DNA of 64,000 nt from CANKJK01 sp964400405 (GTDB lineage: Bacteria > Acidobacteriota > Vicinamibacteria > Vicinamibacterales > UBA2999). Numbering within the stretch: the stretch's first letter is position 1; each line of letters opens with the position of its first letter. The DNA lies in assembly GCA_964400405.1 (NCBI GenBank), contig CAYNUO010000003.1, positions 1-64,000 on the forward strand. The letters are read 5' to 3'. The notes under the pieces are model-generated. The model had not been told where the DNA came from. It searched no databases and saw nothing but the letters and a program-made list of their open reading frames with translations. The position numbers were made by a program, and so were the translations under genes. This document shows, piece after piece, positions 35,864-46,265 of this stretch.

Positions 35864-37284
35864 CACCACGACAACTCACGACGGTCGCGCTCCTCGCGGG
35901 GCTCTCCATGCCGGGCTTCGCATTCGCGGCCCGGGACACCCGCGTCGTCGAGGCGGCCAGACAACAGGACATCGCGGCCGTGCGGCAGCTCCTCGCCGCG
36001 AAGGCCGACGTCAACGCTCCGCAGCCCGACGGCGCGACCGCGCTCCACTGGGCCGCGTTTCGCGGCGACCTCGCCTTGACGACCCTGCTCCTGACCGCCA
36101 GGCCGGAGACGAACGCGCGGAACGATTACGGCGTCACGCCGCTCTCCCTGGCCGCGTCACAGGCGTCGAGTGCGGTCGTGGAGGCCCTGCTGACGGCCGG
36201 CGCCGACCCGGCGCTGCCGTTGCCGTCGGGCGAAACGCCGCTGATGACGGCCGCGGCCGCCGGCAATGCGCCCGTCGTCCAGACGCTGCTGCGACACAGG
36301 GCCGCGGTCGACACGAAGGAGCGCGTCAAGGGACAGACCGCGCTGATGTGGGCCGTGTCCGCGGGCCACATCGAGACGGCGCGCGCCCTCCTCGACGGCG
36401 GCGCCGACGTGAACGCCGCGTCGGCCAGCGGCTTTACGCCGATCATGTTCGCGGCACGGGCGGGCTCTCCCGCGCTCGCCGAACTGCTGCTCGCGCGTGG
36501 CGCGCGCATCAACACCGCGGCGGGCGACGGCGCAACCGCGCTCCATGTCGCCGTCGTGCGGGGGCACGTGGACCTCGCCCTCTTCCTGCTCGACAAGGGC
36601 GCAGACCCGAACGCGGACGGCAACGGCTACACACCCCTGCATTGGGCCTCTGGACGCTTCGAAGGACAGATGACGTTCGACTACTCGACGAAGGACGAGG
36701 GCGAGTGGGCCGCGCTCGTCGGCGTGCCGCCGGGACGCCGGGTCGAGCTCGTGCAGGCGCTGCTGGCGCACAAGGCCAACCCGAACGCCCGTCTGACGAG
36801 AAATCCGCCGCGCTTCGGCACGAACCTGTGGATGAAGAAGCTCGTCGGCGCGACGCCCTTCCTGCTCGCCGCGCAGGCGGCCGACGTCGCCGTGATGAAA
36901 GCGCTCGTGGCCGGCGGTGCCGACCCGTTGCTCAACACGGAGGAGCAGGCCAGCCCGCTGATGTACGCCGCCGGCTTCGGCCGTGTGCCCGGCGAGAGCC
37001 GGGTCACCGAGGACGCGGCACTCGAAGCCGTCGAACTCTGCCGTCAGCTCGGCATGGACGTGAAGCAGGCCGAGGCCGGCGGCGACACCGCCCTGCACGC
37101 CGTCGCGTTCTACGGGTGGGTCAGGGTCGGCCAATGGCTGCTCGATCGGGGCGCGGACATCAACGCGCGGAACAAGAAGGGGGAGACGGCGCTCCGGGTC
37201 TCACAGGGAACGGTGGTGGCGAACATGCTGCACACCGAGCCCAAGGTCGAGGAGATGCTCCGGAAGAACGGCGCAAAGGACTAG
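35860..37284 (+). CDS. Secreted ankyrin-repeat protein (paralogue 3)
   Basis: A 474-residue protein with a short Sec signal (LTTVALLAGLSMPGFAFAA). About ten ankyrin repeats follow: DGATALHWAAFRGDLALTTLLL, YGVTPLSLAASQASSAVVEALL, KGQTALMWAVSAGHIETARALLDGGADVN and NGYTPLHWASGRF. The layout parallels the two ankyrin proteins at 20580-23770, including the MKKLVGATPFLLAAQAADVAVMK block, but the QPELAEII tail is replaced by HTEPKVEEMLRKNG. It is coupled to tetR by an ATGA overlap. Likely a periplasmic scaffold for the divergent redox pair (inference). Confidence 0.88.
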   Translation: MTPRQLTTVALLAGLSMPGFAFAARDTRVVEAARQQDIAAVRQLLAAKADVNAPQPDGATALHWAAFRGDLALTTLLLTARPETNARNDYGVTPLSLAASQASSAVVEALLTAGADPALPLPSGETPLMTAAAAGNAPVVQTLLRHRAAVDTKERVKGQTALMWAVSAGHIETARALLDGGADVNAASASGFTPIMFAARAGSPALAELLLARGARINTAAGDGATALHVAVVRGHVDLALFLLDKGADPNADGNGYTPLHWASGRFEGQMTFDYSTKDEGEWAALVGVPPGRRVELVQALLAHKANPNARLTRNPPRFGTNLWMKKLVGATPFLLAAQAADVAVMKALVAGGADPLLNTEEQASPLMYAAGFGRVPGESRVTEDAALEAVELCRQLGMDVKQAEAGGDTALHAVAFYGWVRVGQWLLDRGADINARNKKGETALRVSQGTVVANMLHTEPKVEEMLRKNGAKD

Positions 37285-37286
37285 TC

Positions 37287-37317
37287 CCTGTATTAAGCGG
37301 CGGGTCCTGTATTAAGC
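37287..37317 (+). repeat. Two 12-base direct repeats, 19-base period, before the ferredoxin gene
   Basis: CCTGTATTAAGC occurs at 37287-37298 and 37306-37317. The second copy contains TATTAA, which could be a -10 for the ferredoxin 9 bases downstream. The repeat begins right after the ankyrin stop. It may be a tandem operator or a duplicated promoter; no binding protein can be named. Confidence 0.6.
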
Positions 37318-37324
37318 TTTTTGG

Positions 37325-37696
37325 ATGCCGTTTATCATCACCGACCCCTGTATCGACACGAAGGACACTGCGTGCGTGGACGTCTGCCCGGTGGACTGCA
37401 TCCACCCCCGGAAGGATGAGCCGGAGTACGAAGCGGCGAAGATGCTCTACATCCATCCGGAAGAGTGCATCGACTGTGGCGCCTGCGTGCCGGCGTGTCC
37501 GGTGGCCGCGATTTACGACGGCCCCGACTCGACGCCCGACAGCCAGAAGGACCTGATCGAGGCGAACACCGTGTACCGGCTGGGCGATGCGGATGCGATG
37601 GCGAAGGGCGAAGCGATCGTGGCCGCCCATCGCACGAAGGAACCGGCGCTGATGGCGATTCCGGCAGCGGAACGCGCCGCCTCCCACCACAAGTAG
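37325..37696 (+). CDS. fdxA: 7Fe-type ferredoxin
   Basis: A 123-residue ferredoxin. The cysteine pattern C9-x7-C17-x3-C21-P-x2-C25 and C48-x2-C51-x2-C54-x3-C58-P is that of the [3Fe-4S][4Fe-4S] FdI/FdxA family. The last about 60 residues are a helical extension usual for this subfamily. It transfers electrons in the cytoplasm; the partner is unknown. It is probably a single-gene unit, with a strong hairpin after it. Confidence 0.92.
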   Translation: MPFIITDPCIDTKDTACVDVCPVDCIHPRKDEPEYEAAKMLYIHPEECIDCGACVPACPVAAIYDGPDSTPDSQKDLIEANTVYRLGDADAMAKGEAIVAAHRTKEPALMAIPAAERAASHHK

Positions 37697-37710
37697 TTCT
37701 GTTCCCGGCA

Positions 37711-37735
37711 GCGGGCACCGGCATCCGGTGCCCGC
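37711..37735. terminator. Strong hairpin between convergent genes
   Basis: Perfect 11-base arms GCGGGCACCGG and CCGGTGCCCGC close on a 3-base loop. It lies between the ferredoxin stop (37696, plus) and the histidine kinase stop (37773, minus), so it could terminate both. No U-tract. Confidence 0.65.
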
Positions 37736-37772
37736 GCGGCACAGGTGACGGCGTCCGGCAGCGACGTCCGCC

Positions 37773-39390
37773 CTACCGCGCCGGGCCCTGCACTTTCGGC
37801 TTCAGCGCTTCGCCGACCTGCTTCAGCAGCTCGCCGGGGCTGAACGGCTTGGCCAGCAGCCGGGCTGACTTGAATTCCTCTTCGAGCGGTCCGGGGTATC
37901 CGGAGACAAACATCACCGGCAGTTCCGGGTAGAGCACACGCACGCGCTTGGCGAGCACCGTACCGCGTATGTCGGGCATCATCACATCGGTCAGCAGCAG
38001 GTCGACCGGATCCTGCAGTTCCGCGAGGATCGTCAACGCCTCCGTACCATTGTTCGCGACGAGCACGGAGTAGCCGCCGAACTCGAGCGCGCGCCGCGTC
38101 AGGTCGGCCACCGCGGGCTCGTCCTCGACCAGCAGCACGCGGGCGCTGCCATCCCGCCGCTCCGCGCGTGGCACCGCTTCTTCCTCGACGTCCGTCAACT
38201 CACCCTCGACCAGCGGCAGGTAGATCCAGAACGTCGTGCCCTTGCCTTCCGCGCTCTCGACACCGATGTAGCCCGAGGCCTGCTTCACGGTGCCGTAGCA
38301 CATCGCCAACCCGAGCCCGGTGCCCTTCCCCGGCCCCTTCGTCGTGAAGAACGGCTCGAAGATGCGGTTGCGGATCTCGGCAGGAATGCCCACGCCCGTG
38401 TCGGAGACCGACAGCCGCACCTTCGCACCCGGCGTCAACCCCGGATGCCGGCGCGCCTCGGCCTGCGTCACGACGTGCAGCGTGGTGCGCACCGACACCG
38501 TGCCGCCGCCGGGCATCGCGTCCCGGGCGTTGGCCGCCAGGTTGATGAGGATCTGCTCGAACTGGCCGGGGTCGATGTTGACCGGCAGTGTCTCCGGCGA
38601 GCAGTCGACCATCAGGCGGACATCCTCGCCGATCACACGACGGAGGAGCGCCTCAACCCGGCGGACGACGCGGCTGAGGTCGACGACACGTGGAGCGACC
38701 GGCTGCTGGCGCGAAAACGCGAGCAGCTGCCGCGTCAGCTCCGCGGCCCGCCGTGCCGCGGCCAGCGTCTCTTCCCACTCGGGCGTGCTGTCGCCGCCCT
38801 TGCCGAACTGCAGCGCAATCTCGGCGCATCCGACGATGACGGTCAGCAGGTTGTTGAAATCGTGCGCGATGCCGCCGGCCATCCGGCCGATGGACTCCAT
38901 CCGCTGCCCCTGCCGCATCTGGGCTTCGAGACGCCTGGCGTTGGTGACGTCGGCATTCACGATGATCGCGCCGGAAATGGATCCGTCAGCCGCGTGCATC
39001 GGAAACACGGACGACTGCAGCGTTCGGCTCGAACCATCCGGCAGATCGACCTCCATGTCCTGGTCGATGGTGGCCTGGCCGTGTTCGAGGGCCTCGGTCA
39101 GATGGTTCCGGCTCGGGCTCAGCGGTTCCCCGTTTTCCGGGCGGCGGGCGTTGTAGCGGGCGAACTGCGCGGGGTCCCTCGTGTCCACGCCCTCGGCGCC
39201 GCCCCACATCCGCCGGCCGGCCGCGTTGACGTCCTGCACGCGACCCGCGCGGTCGACGAACCAGACTCCGATGGGCAGCGCGTCCAGCACCTCGCGCAGC
39301 TGCTGCTCGCGCGACCGCACGGCGGCGTCGGCCTGCCGGTGCAGCGTCAGGTCACGCGTGGCGCCGCAGACTCTGGACACGCGACCGTCG
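37773..39390 (-). CDS. PAS-histidine kinase with C-terminal receiver domain, 5' end lost in gap
   Basis: 539 residues are visible. The first lines (DGRVSRVCGATRDLTLHRQAD) are the end of an earlier PAS/PAC repeat lost in the gap. A PAS domain (LREVLDALPIGVWFVDRAGRVQDVN) leads to the H-box GGIAHDFNNLL with the phosphorylated His. The N-box NLAANARDAM and G-boxes DTGVGIP and GKGTGLGLAM complete the kinase. A receiver domain follows (VLLVEDEP; phospho-Asp in LLLTDVMMPDI; AKPFSP). It is a hybrid sensor kinase of the NtrB-like HisKA class, soluble in the visible part. Downstream partner not adjacent. Confidence 0.92.
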
Positions 39391-39490
39391 NNNNNNNNNN
39401 NNNNNNNNNNNNNNNNNNNNNNNNNNNNNNNNNNNNNNNNNNNNNNNNNNNNNNNNNNNNNNNNNNNNNNNNNNNNNNNNNNNNNNNNNN
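39391..39490. other. Assembly gap (100 N)
   Basis: A placeholder run of 100 N. It hides the 3' end of the AddA-like gene and the 5' part of the sensor kinase, both on the minus strand, so an unknown amount of sequence is missing. Confidence 0.98.
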
Positions 39491-42400
39491 TGCGCCGGAC
39501 GTCCCGTCGCGCCGGACACGGCGCCGGCGTAGATCTGCACCTGGCGCCGGTAGCGCGCGAGTGTCGCGGCGTCCGGCTCGCCCGTCTTGAAATCGACGAC
39601 CGTCACGACACCGTGCTCCTCGAACACCAGATCGGCCGTTCCTTCGATCAGCCGCGCGCCCGCGGTGCGGGCCGTGATCGGCACTTCGCGCCAGCACGCG
39701 CCCCGCGTCACGGCCTCAGCCGCGCGGCCCAGCAGCGGGTGCGCCAGCACGGCCGTGACCGTCCGGACCGCCTCCTGCCGCTCCGGCTCGCTCGCACCGA
39801 GCAGACGCCCGTGCACCTCTGCCAATCCGGCTACCTGCGCGCCGGCCGGCAGGTCGGCGTCGGCCAGCACCGCATGCACCAGCGAGCCGAACCGGAGGCC
39901 GCTGGGACCCTGTCCGGCGGCGCCGCCCTCCGCTGACAGCCGTTCGACCGCCACTTCGATGTCCGACCCGAACGTCACCGCCGGATCGGCGGCCGCCTCG
40001 GTCGCGGTCACCACGGTCAACGACGGCTGACTCGCCGCCGTGATGGCCGCGGACCGGCCATCGCGCCAGCGGGCATGGGCCAGGTGCTGGGCGGCAAGGA
40101 CTTCGGGGGCGACGTCGCGCACGATCAGGTCGTCGCGCCTGATGCCAAACGCCGGTTCAACGTCGAGGTTCAGCGCACCCGGCTCGGGCGACCACCACAC
40201 CACGCCGGTTTCCGGCCCGTCGCCGGTGAGGACGTGCAGGCCTGGAGCCACTGTGCCCAGGCCTGCCGGGTCGCCGTCGGGCCGCTCGAGCACGGTGTCG
40301 CGGCTCGCAAACGCCGGCACGCCCGGTGATGGCCGGCCATCCCGGCGCACGCCGATGTCGGGATAGATTGCGCGGTTCAGCGGTGCCACCCAGCCGTCGA
40401 AGGGCGCGTCGCCGACGGCCGGAACGACCAGCACGTCCCGCGCCCGCGTCGCCGCGACGTACGCAATCCGCTCCCCTTCCCGCCGCTCCTGCTCGCACTC
40501 GGCCACCTGCGCTTCGAGAAGCTCGACCGGCAGCCAGCCGCCGAGGCGCTGCGCGCACAGCCGGCGGAACTGGTCGACGGTGCGGCCCGCTTCGGTCGGT
40601 GCGAGCCGCGCGCTGATGTCCGCGAGCACGACCACCGGAAACTCGAGCCCCTTGGCCTTGTGCGCCGTCATCAGACGGACACCGTCAGTGCCTTCCTCCA
40701 GCACCGGCGCTTCGGCCGCCTGCGCGCGCGTAGCCTCATCGTGCAGCCGCTCCACGAACCCGCGGAAGGACATGCCGCCGTCCATTTCGTACTGACGCGC
40801 CAGTTCCGCGACGTGCAGCACGTTTGCCAGCACCTGCTCGCCGCCCGGCCGCAGCACGAAGCCCGCGTGGGCACGTACCGCGTCCAGCACGCCGGTGACC
40901 GTGTCCGCCACGGGCCGGCGGTTCCGCTGCCGGTGAAGCTCCCGCAGCACGCGGCAGGCGTCGGCAACGGGCGCCAGGTGCGCGGGCAGGGCGTCGGGCA
41001 CGCGGAACGGATGGAAGCGGCCCGCGAGGTGGCGATACTCGAAGAGCTCCTCATCGCCGATCGCGAACAGGGAACCGCGCAGCGTCGCGAAGACCGAGAG
41101 CTGGTCGTCCGGCCACTCGATGGCGGCCAGCGCCGCGCGCAACGTCTCGATCTCCTCGCGGCCGTGAAACGCGCGGCCGCCGACCAGCAGGTGCGGGATG
41201 CCCCGCGCCTCCAGCGCCTCGACATACGGTCGCGTGACGTCCTCGCCGAACGACACGAACCGCCGGAACAGCAGGCAGACGTGACGTGCCGCGACCGGCA
41301 CCGGTGGGCCGCCGCCACGCTCGGTGACGACCCAGCCGCTCTCGCGCACGAGCCAGTCGACCCACGCCGCCGCCGCGTCCGGCAGCGACGCCTCGATGGC
41401 GCGCCCCGAGACGCCCCGGAAGGCATACGGTTTCGGCACGGGCAGCGCGACGACCGCCGGCTGACTGTCACAGGCCTCCCTGACCGGGGCGAGCGGCACG
41501 TACGGCGCCACACGGGTCCCCGCGCCGCCAGGTCGGTCGAGCACGCCGTGGAACGCACGGTTCACGACCTGCTGAATCCCGGGCACGCTGCGGAAGCTTG
41601 CGCGCAGTTCCACGCGGGCCGCGCCACTGTGTTCGAGCTGCTCCACGATCTGCAGATAGAGATCGACGTCGGCCCGGCGGAACCGGTAGATGGCCTGCTT
41701 GGGATCACCGACGACGAACAGCTTGCCCGGGACAGGCCGCACTGCCTCGCGCTCCGTCACATCGGCCGTGTCGGCCGCGAGCAGCAGCAGGATGTCGGCC
41801 TGCAGGGGGTCCGTATCCTGGAACTCGTCGACGAAGATGCGGCGGAAGCGCCGCTGGAACGCCTCGCGGACGGCCCGATCCTGCACGAGCAGATCCCGCG
41901 TCTTGAGCAGCAGGTCGAGGAAGTCCAGCGCCCCTTCGCGCGCCTTCAGCACTTCGTACCCGGCCACGGCATCGCGCAGTTCGTCGTGCAGCCGCGCCGC
42001 GAGGTCGGCGTCCGCCGCCATCTGAAACGCGGTCAGCGCATCGGTCAGCGCCGTGCGCTGGTCGAGCACCTGCACGCGCGTGACGCCGGGACCGTAGGAC
42101 GCGCCGCTGCCCTTGCGGGCGCGCTGCCTGAACGTGCGGTCGCGGGCCAGTTCGACGACCAGCGCCTCAGCGCCGTCGCGGTCGGCCGGCCCGCTCTCGG
42201 CTTGCCGCGTCAGCGCCGCACTCAGCCGCCTCACCGGCGCGGTGTCGGCGTAGAGGTTGTCACTGGTACGCGACGGCTGCGCGGTCAGGCGCGCGAACGC
42301 ATGCACCGCCTCGACGATGGCATCGACGGCCGCGTCACGGTCCAGGTCGATCCGCCGCCACGGCTCCGGGAAATCCCGCCACTCGCGCAGCGCGCGCGCC

Positions 42401-42978
42401 GCCTGCCGGAGACGCGCCACCGGTCCGTCGTCACTGGCACCGCCCGCGCCGGCGCCGCCTCCTGCGCCCCACCCCCGCACCGTGCGCCGGAGGGACCGCC
42501 GCACGCCCTCGGGAGGGTCCTCGACGACCGAGGCGAACCACGCATCGAACGCCTGGTCGAAGAGCCGGTCGGCCTGGCCTTCGGTGAGCACGCGGAACAA
42601 CGGATCGACGCCGGCTTCAACAGGGCGCTCGCGCAACAGGTCCGCGCAGAACCCGTGAATGGTGCTGATGCGGGCGTCCTCGAGGGCCTGGACCGCGTCG
42701 TCCAGCCGGGACGCCTCGACCGGGTCCGTCGCAGACGTCCGTGCCACCTCGATCTGCTCGCGCAGACGCAGCCGCAGTTCCCCCGCGGCCTTCTCGGTGA
42801 ACGTCACCGCCACGATTTCCTGCACCGCCGCGGCGCCGGTGGCGAGCACGCGGACGATTCGCAGGACCAGCTCGGTCGTCTTGCCCGTGCCGGCCGCGGC
42901 CTCGACGACGAGCGTGTCGTCGAGCGCGGTGCGGATGCGGTCGCGGGCGACCTGGTCGACGAGAGGGTGCGCGTTCAC
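39491..42978 (-). CDS. addA: AddA-like UvrD-family helicase/nuclease, 3' end lost in gap
   Basis: About 1,162 residues are visible. Walker A is VVEAAAGTGKTTELVLR, the DExx box is FVDEFQDTDPLQ, then VGDPKQAIYRFRRAD, LMTAHKAKGLEFPVVVL and YVAATRARDVLVV: a complete superfamily-1 helicase. Near the visible end TVVDFKTGEPDAATLARYRRQVQIYA is the PD-(D/E)XK nuclease core, so only a short tail is missing. It processes double-strand DNA ends for recombination together with the upstream partner. The GTG at 42978 overlaps the upstream stop (GTGA). The unit order AddB then AddA is as in other bacteria. Confidence 0.85.
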
Positions 42979-45900
42979 GGCAGCATCCGAATGGCGGCGA
43001 GGTCCGCGATGAGCGCCGCGGGTTTGGCCGCGGTCCGGCGCGCGGCGTCGGGTCCGCACACCGCCGTGAAGTCGCACCGCGCACAGGCGTCCGGGCCCGG
43101 GGCGGCGGGCAGTGTGCCCGACGCGATGGCGCGATCGATGACGGTCAGCACCTCGAGCCCGGATGTCCGCGCGAGCGGGATCAACGGAACCGCGTGCACG
43201 GCGTACCCGCCGGCGCTGGTGCAGTACGACAACCGGCTCTCGACCACCGGCTTGCCGAGCACCTGCTCGACGGCAATCGCATACAGCACGGGCTGCAGCA
43301 CGGCACCGCCGCCGACCGTCACGCCCCTGATGCCATCAGGCGCGCGGCCGGTCTTGTGGTCCGTCACGCGGAGGCCGTCTCCGGTCCGCGCCGTCTCGAC
43401 CAGGTCGACGGCTCCGCGCAGGCGGAAGCCGGCGCCCACGGTCACCTCCACGTCCGTGCTGTGCGGGTCACGGACACCCGGCACGCGGCCGAAGCCCAGC
43501 TCGAAGTACGCCGGCAGCCACGCGCTCGCGTCGCCCGCCAACTGGTCGAGCCAGCCGTGCAGATCGCGGCGGATGGACGCCAGTGCGTCGGTCCAGACCC
43601 GATCGACGGCAGGAGCCAGCTGGTCGCGGTACTCCTCGCCGGTCCGGTCGAGGCTCTCGTCGAGTACGACGCGTGCCTGCGGCAGCGATCGATCGCCGAG
43701 CGGCAGGAGCCCGTCCGTCTGCATGCGACGCAGTGCACGCGCCTGCGTCTCGTGCACGAGGCTGCCGCGTGTCAGCGGGTCCATCACCTCCAGCGGCGCC
43801 GGCTCGAGGCGCGGCTGGAGCCGCAGCACGCCCCCGAGCAGGAACTGGTACGGACAGGCGGCAAACCGCTGGAGCGCCGAGAGCGAGTACGGGCGCGTCG
43901 TCAGCCGGTTCGCCTCGAGCAACGGCGCGGTCGCCGGCGTCGTGCGGGTCAGCCCATCCTGCGGCGACCAGCGTCGCCCTCCGCGCGCCCAACGGTCCAC
44001 GACGGAACGCCGGAGGGCATCGTTCAGCTTGAGCAGATAGTGCGCGTGCCCGCGCACCAGCTCCGGGTCCGAGTCGAGCAGCGGACGCAGCACCGCGAGG
44101 TCATGCTCCTGGTCGTCGATCGCGCGTGCCGGGTCGGCAGGCGCGGGCCAGCCGAGCCGCGCCTGCCCTGCCGCGCGGGCCCAGGTCTCAAGCGACTCGT
44201 GCGGCGGAAGCCGCCCCGTCGCGGCCCGGACCACCTCCAGCGCGTAGAGCGAGGGGACGCGTGCGCGACCCTCGCCCACCTCGATCCTGGGATAGGACAC
44301 CGAGAGCCGCTCCGTCGCCGCGCCGGCCGCCACATGGAGCCGTCCGCGCTCCTCGGCGAGCCGGTCCTCCTGCCGGGAGAGACTGGCGGAGACCCGCGCG
44401 CGGCCTTCATCGAGCAGCAGCGGATCCTCGCGGGGCCGCTGCGGGAAGACGCGCTCGGCCAGCCCCGGCAGAAAGACCACCCGGAAGGCGCGCCCGCGCG
44501 CCTGGTCCGGCGTGCCGACGAAGACACGGCCGTACCGGCGACCGGGGGGTGTCACCTGCAGGTCGGAGAGCCGCGCCGCCAGCACGCGCCGCACGTCGTC
44601 GAGCGTCACCGGACCAATGCCCGCCATCGGGCGCAGTTCGGCGCACACACGCTGCACACGCGCGGGTCTCCGCAGCACGCGCGGCGCCAGCACGTCGAAT
44701 CGCTCCAGCCACTCGCCCCAGCGGGCCTCCCGCGGCCAGGACGCCAACGTCTCGATGACCGGCAGCGCGAACGCCGCCAGACGCACGACGTCGGCGTGCA
44801 TCGCGTCCAGCGCGACGGCCTGCGGCGCCTCCACGTCTCCTTCGCGCCGCGCGACCTCGAGGGCCTGCAGGCTGAACGACGCCGCGAGGCCGTCGAGACG
44901 CCGGCGCCAGCGCGCCGGGTCGCCTCCGATGACCGCCGCATCGACGAGCAGCCGTTCCCACCGCCACGGCGCACGCAGCGGGTCGGCCGCCCCGGGGCCG
45001 TCGCCGTACGCCGCGCCCGCCGCGTCGTCCTCCGGGGGATCCTCGTCGGCGGCATCCGCCAACGCATCCCGGCCGAAGGGGTCCTCGCCGTGCGCGGGTG
45101 AGGCCGCTCCAGGCTCACCGCGCGGCACCTGCCCGAGCGACAGGTACTCCGCGAAGCGCGACGCCGGGAGCCCCTCGGCCGCGCACGCGAGCAGCGCCAG
45201 CCAGGCGCGCCCAGCCGCGTCGGGCCGCTGCGCACCACGCTCCGACCAGATCGGCACGCCGGCCCGGCGGCACGCATGCTCGAGGAGCGCCGCGTAGCTC
45301 TGCGGTGACCGCAGCAGCACGGCCATCTCGTCGAAGGGGACGCCGCGCCGGGCTTCATCGAGCAGCCGCCGTGCGATCTCGATCGTCTCTCTCGCCTCGC
45401 CCGGAGCCGACCAGATCTGGAAGCTGTCGTCGAAGTCACCGAGCGGCGGCCGGGTGTCGCGATGAAACAGGTGCCGGCGCAGACGCGTCAGCGCCGTCGT
45501 CGTACCCTCGTCCAGCGTGTCGACGACGCCGCCCGCGCGCGCGAGCGCGGCCTGCGTCCGGACGTCATGCGCCGGGCTCGTCGCGAGGGCCGTGCGCGCA
45601 GACGCGAGGCACGCCGCGACCAGCTGCTCCGTCGCGTCGTCGGTGACCGGCACGTCGAGGACGACGACCGCCTCGGCGATCGGCTGCTCTCGGAGACGCG
45701 ACGCCGCGACCGCCATCAGCCGCGCCCGGCTGACCGCGCCCGCGCCCTGGAGTGCCGCCTCGTGTGCCGCCAGCAGCCGCGCCAGGTCGTCGCCGGAACG
45801 GTCCGCGTGGCGCAGGGCCTCCGGCGTCGCCGCGCCCGCATCGAGGTCGCCGATGGTGCCGGCCAGCGCGCGGGCGAATCCCGGCGTTCCGGCCACCGGC

Positions 45901-46238
45901 TCGAGATAGTCCAGCGGCGCATCACGGCGGACGTCGTCCAGCGTCCGCGCGGCCACCGCCTCCAGCCCGAGCGCGCTCGCGGGCGCCACGCCGTGCCCGG
46001 CCAGCCACGGCGCCGCGGCCCGGGCGGCGAGCTGTGCCAGGCTCAGACGCTCCAGCCCGAAGGTCGCCGTCGTGCCGGCTGCCACGCGCCGGGCAAGCTC
46101 GTCGGCCGCGCCGCGCGACACGCCGACGATGACCGCACGGGTGCCCGGCGTCAGCCCGGCGAGAAAGGCCGCGGCCCGCGCCAGGCGGGCGTCGGCTCCC
46201 GTGGAGACCGCGATGGGAAACCGTGAGGCGGGGGACAT
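42975..46238 (-). CDS. addB: AddB-like PD-(D/E)XK nuclease subunit
   Basis: A 1,087-residue protein. The N-terminal helicase-like part lacks a recognisable Walker A (the place is RAVIVGVSRGAADELARR), so it is probably an inactivated helicase fold as in other AddB/RexB proteins. The C-terminal part has FAACPYQFLLGGVLRLQP, the nuclease core GAVDLVETARTGDGLRVTDHKTG and CARCDFTAVCG; the four Cys match the Fe-S cluster of AddB nucleases. It works with the coupled AddA-like protein in end resection. I chose the ATG at 46238; a GTG at 46253 is possible. Confidence 0.82.
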   Translation of the reverse strand: MSPASRFPIAVSTGADARLARAAAFLAGLTPGTRAVIVGVSRGAADELARRVAAGTTATFGLERLSLAQLAARAAAPWLAGHGVAPASALGLEAVAARTLDDVRRDAPLDYLEPVAGTPGFARALAGTIGDLDAGAATPEALRHADRSGDDLARLLAAHEAALQGAGAVSRARLMAVAASRLREQPIAEAVVVLDVPVTDDATEQLVAACLASARTALATSPAHDVRTQAALARAGGVVDTLDEGTTTALTRLRRHLFHRDTRPPLGDFDDSFQIWSAPGEARETIEIARRLLDEARRGVPFDEMAVLLRSPQSYAALLEHACRRAGVPIWSERGAQRPDAAGRAWLALLACAAEGLPASRFAEYLSLGQVPRGEPGAASPAHGEDPFGRDALADAADEDPPEDDAAGAAYGDGPGAADPLRAPWRWERLLVDAAVIGGDPARWRRRLDGLAASFSLQALEVARREGDVEAPQAVALDAMHADVVRLAAFALPVIETLASWPREARWGEWLERFDVLAPRVLRRPARVQRVCAELRPMAGIGPVTLDDVRRVLAARLSDLQVTPPGRRYGRVFVGTPDQARGRAFRVVFLPGLAERVFPQRPREDPLLLDEGRARVSASLSRQEDRLAEERGRLHVAAGAATERLSVSYPRIEVGEGRARVPSLYALEVVRAATGRLPPHESLETWARAAGQARLGWPAPADPARAIDDQEHDLAVLRPLLDSDPELVRGHAHYLLKLNDALRRSVVDRWARGGRRWSPQDGLTRTTPATAPLLEANRLTTRPYSLSALQRFAACPYQFLLGGVLRLQPRLEPAPLEVMDPLTRGSLVHETQARALRRMQTDGLLPLGDRSLPQARVVLDESLDRTGEEYRDQLAPAVDRVWTDALASIRRDLHGWLDQLAGDASAWLPAYFELGFGRVPGVRDPHSTDVEVTVGAGFRLRGAVDLVETARTGDGLRVTDHKTGRAPDGIRGVTVGGGAVLQPVLYAIAVEQVLGKPVVESRLSYCTSAGGYAVHAVPLIPLARTSGLEVLTVIDRAIASGTLPAAPGPDACARCDFTAVCGPDAARRTAAKPAALIADLAAIRMLP

Positions 46239-46265
46239 GCGCGGAGGGCGCACTACGTCGCGCGC

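Noticed and set aside
40660..44040. A 1,126-codon open frame on the plus strand
   Set aside because: It lies antisense to the AddB-AddA genes, is Arg/Pro/His-rich without domains, and is a GC-rich shadow.
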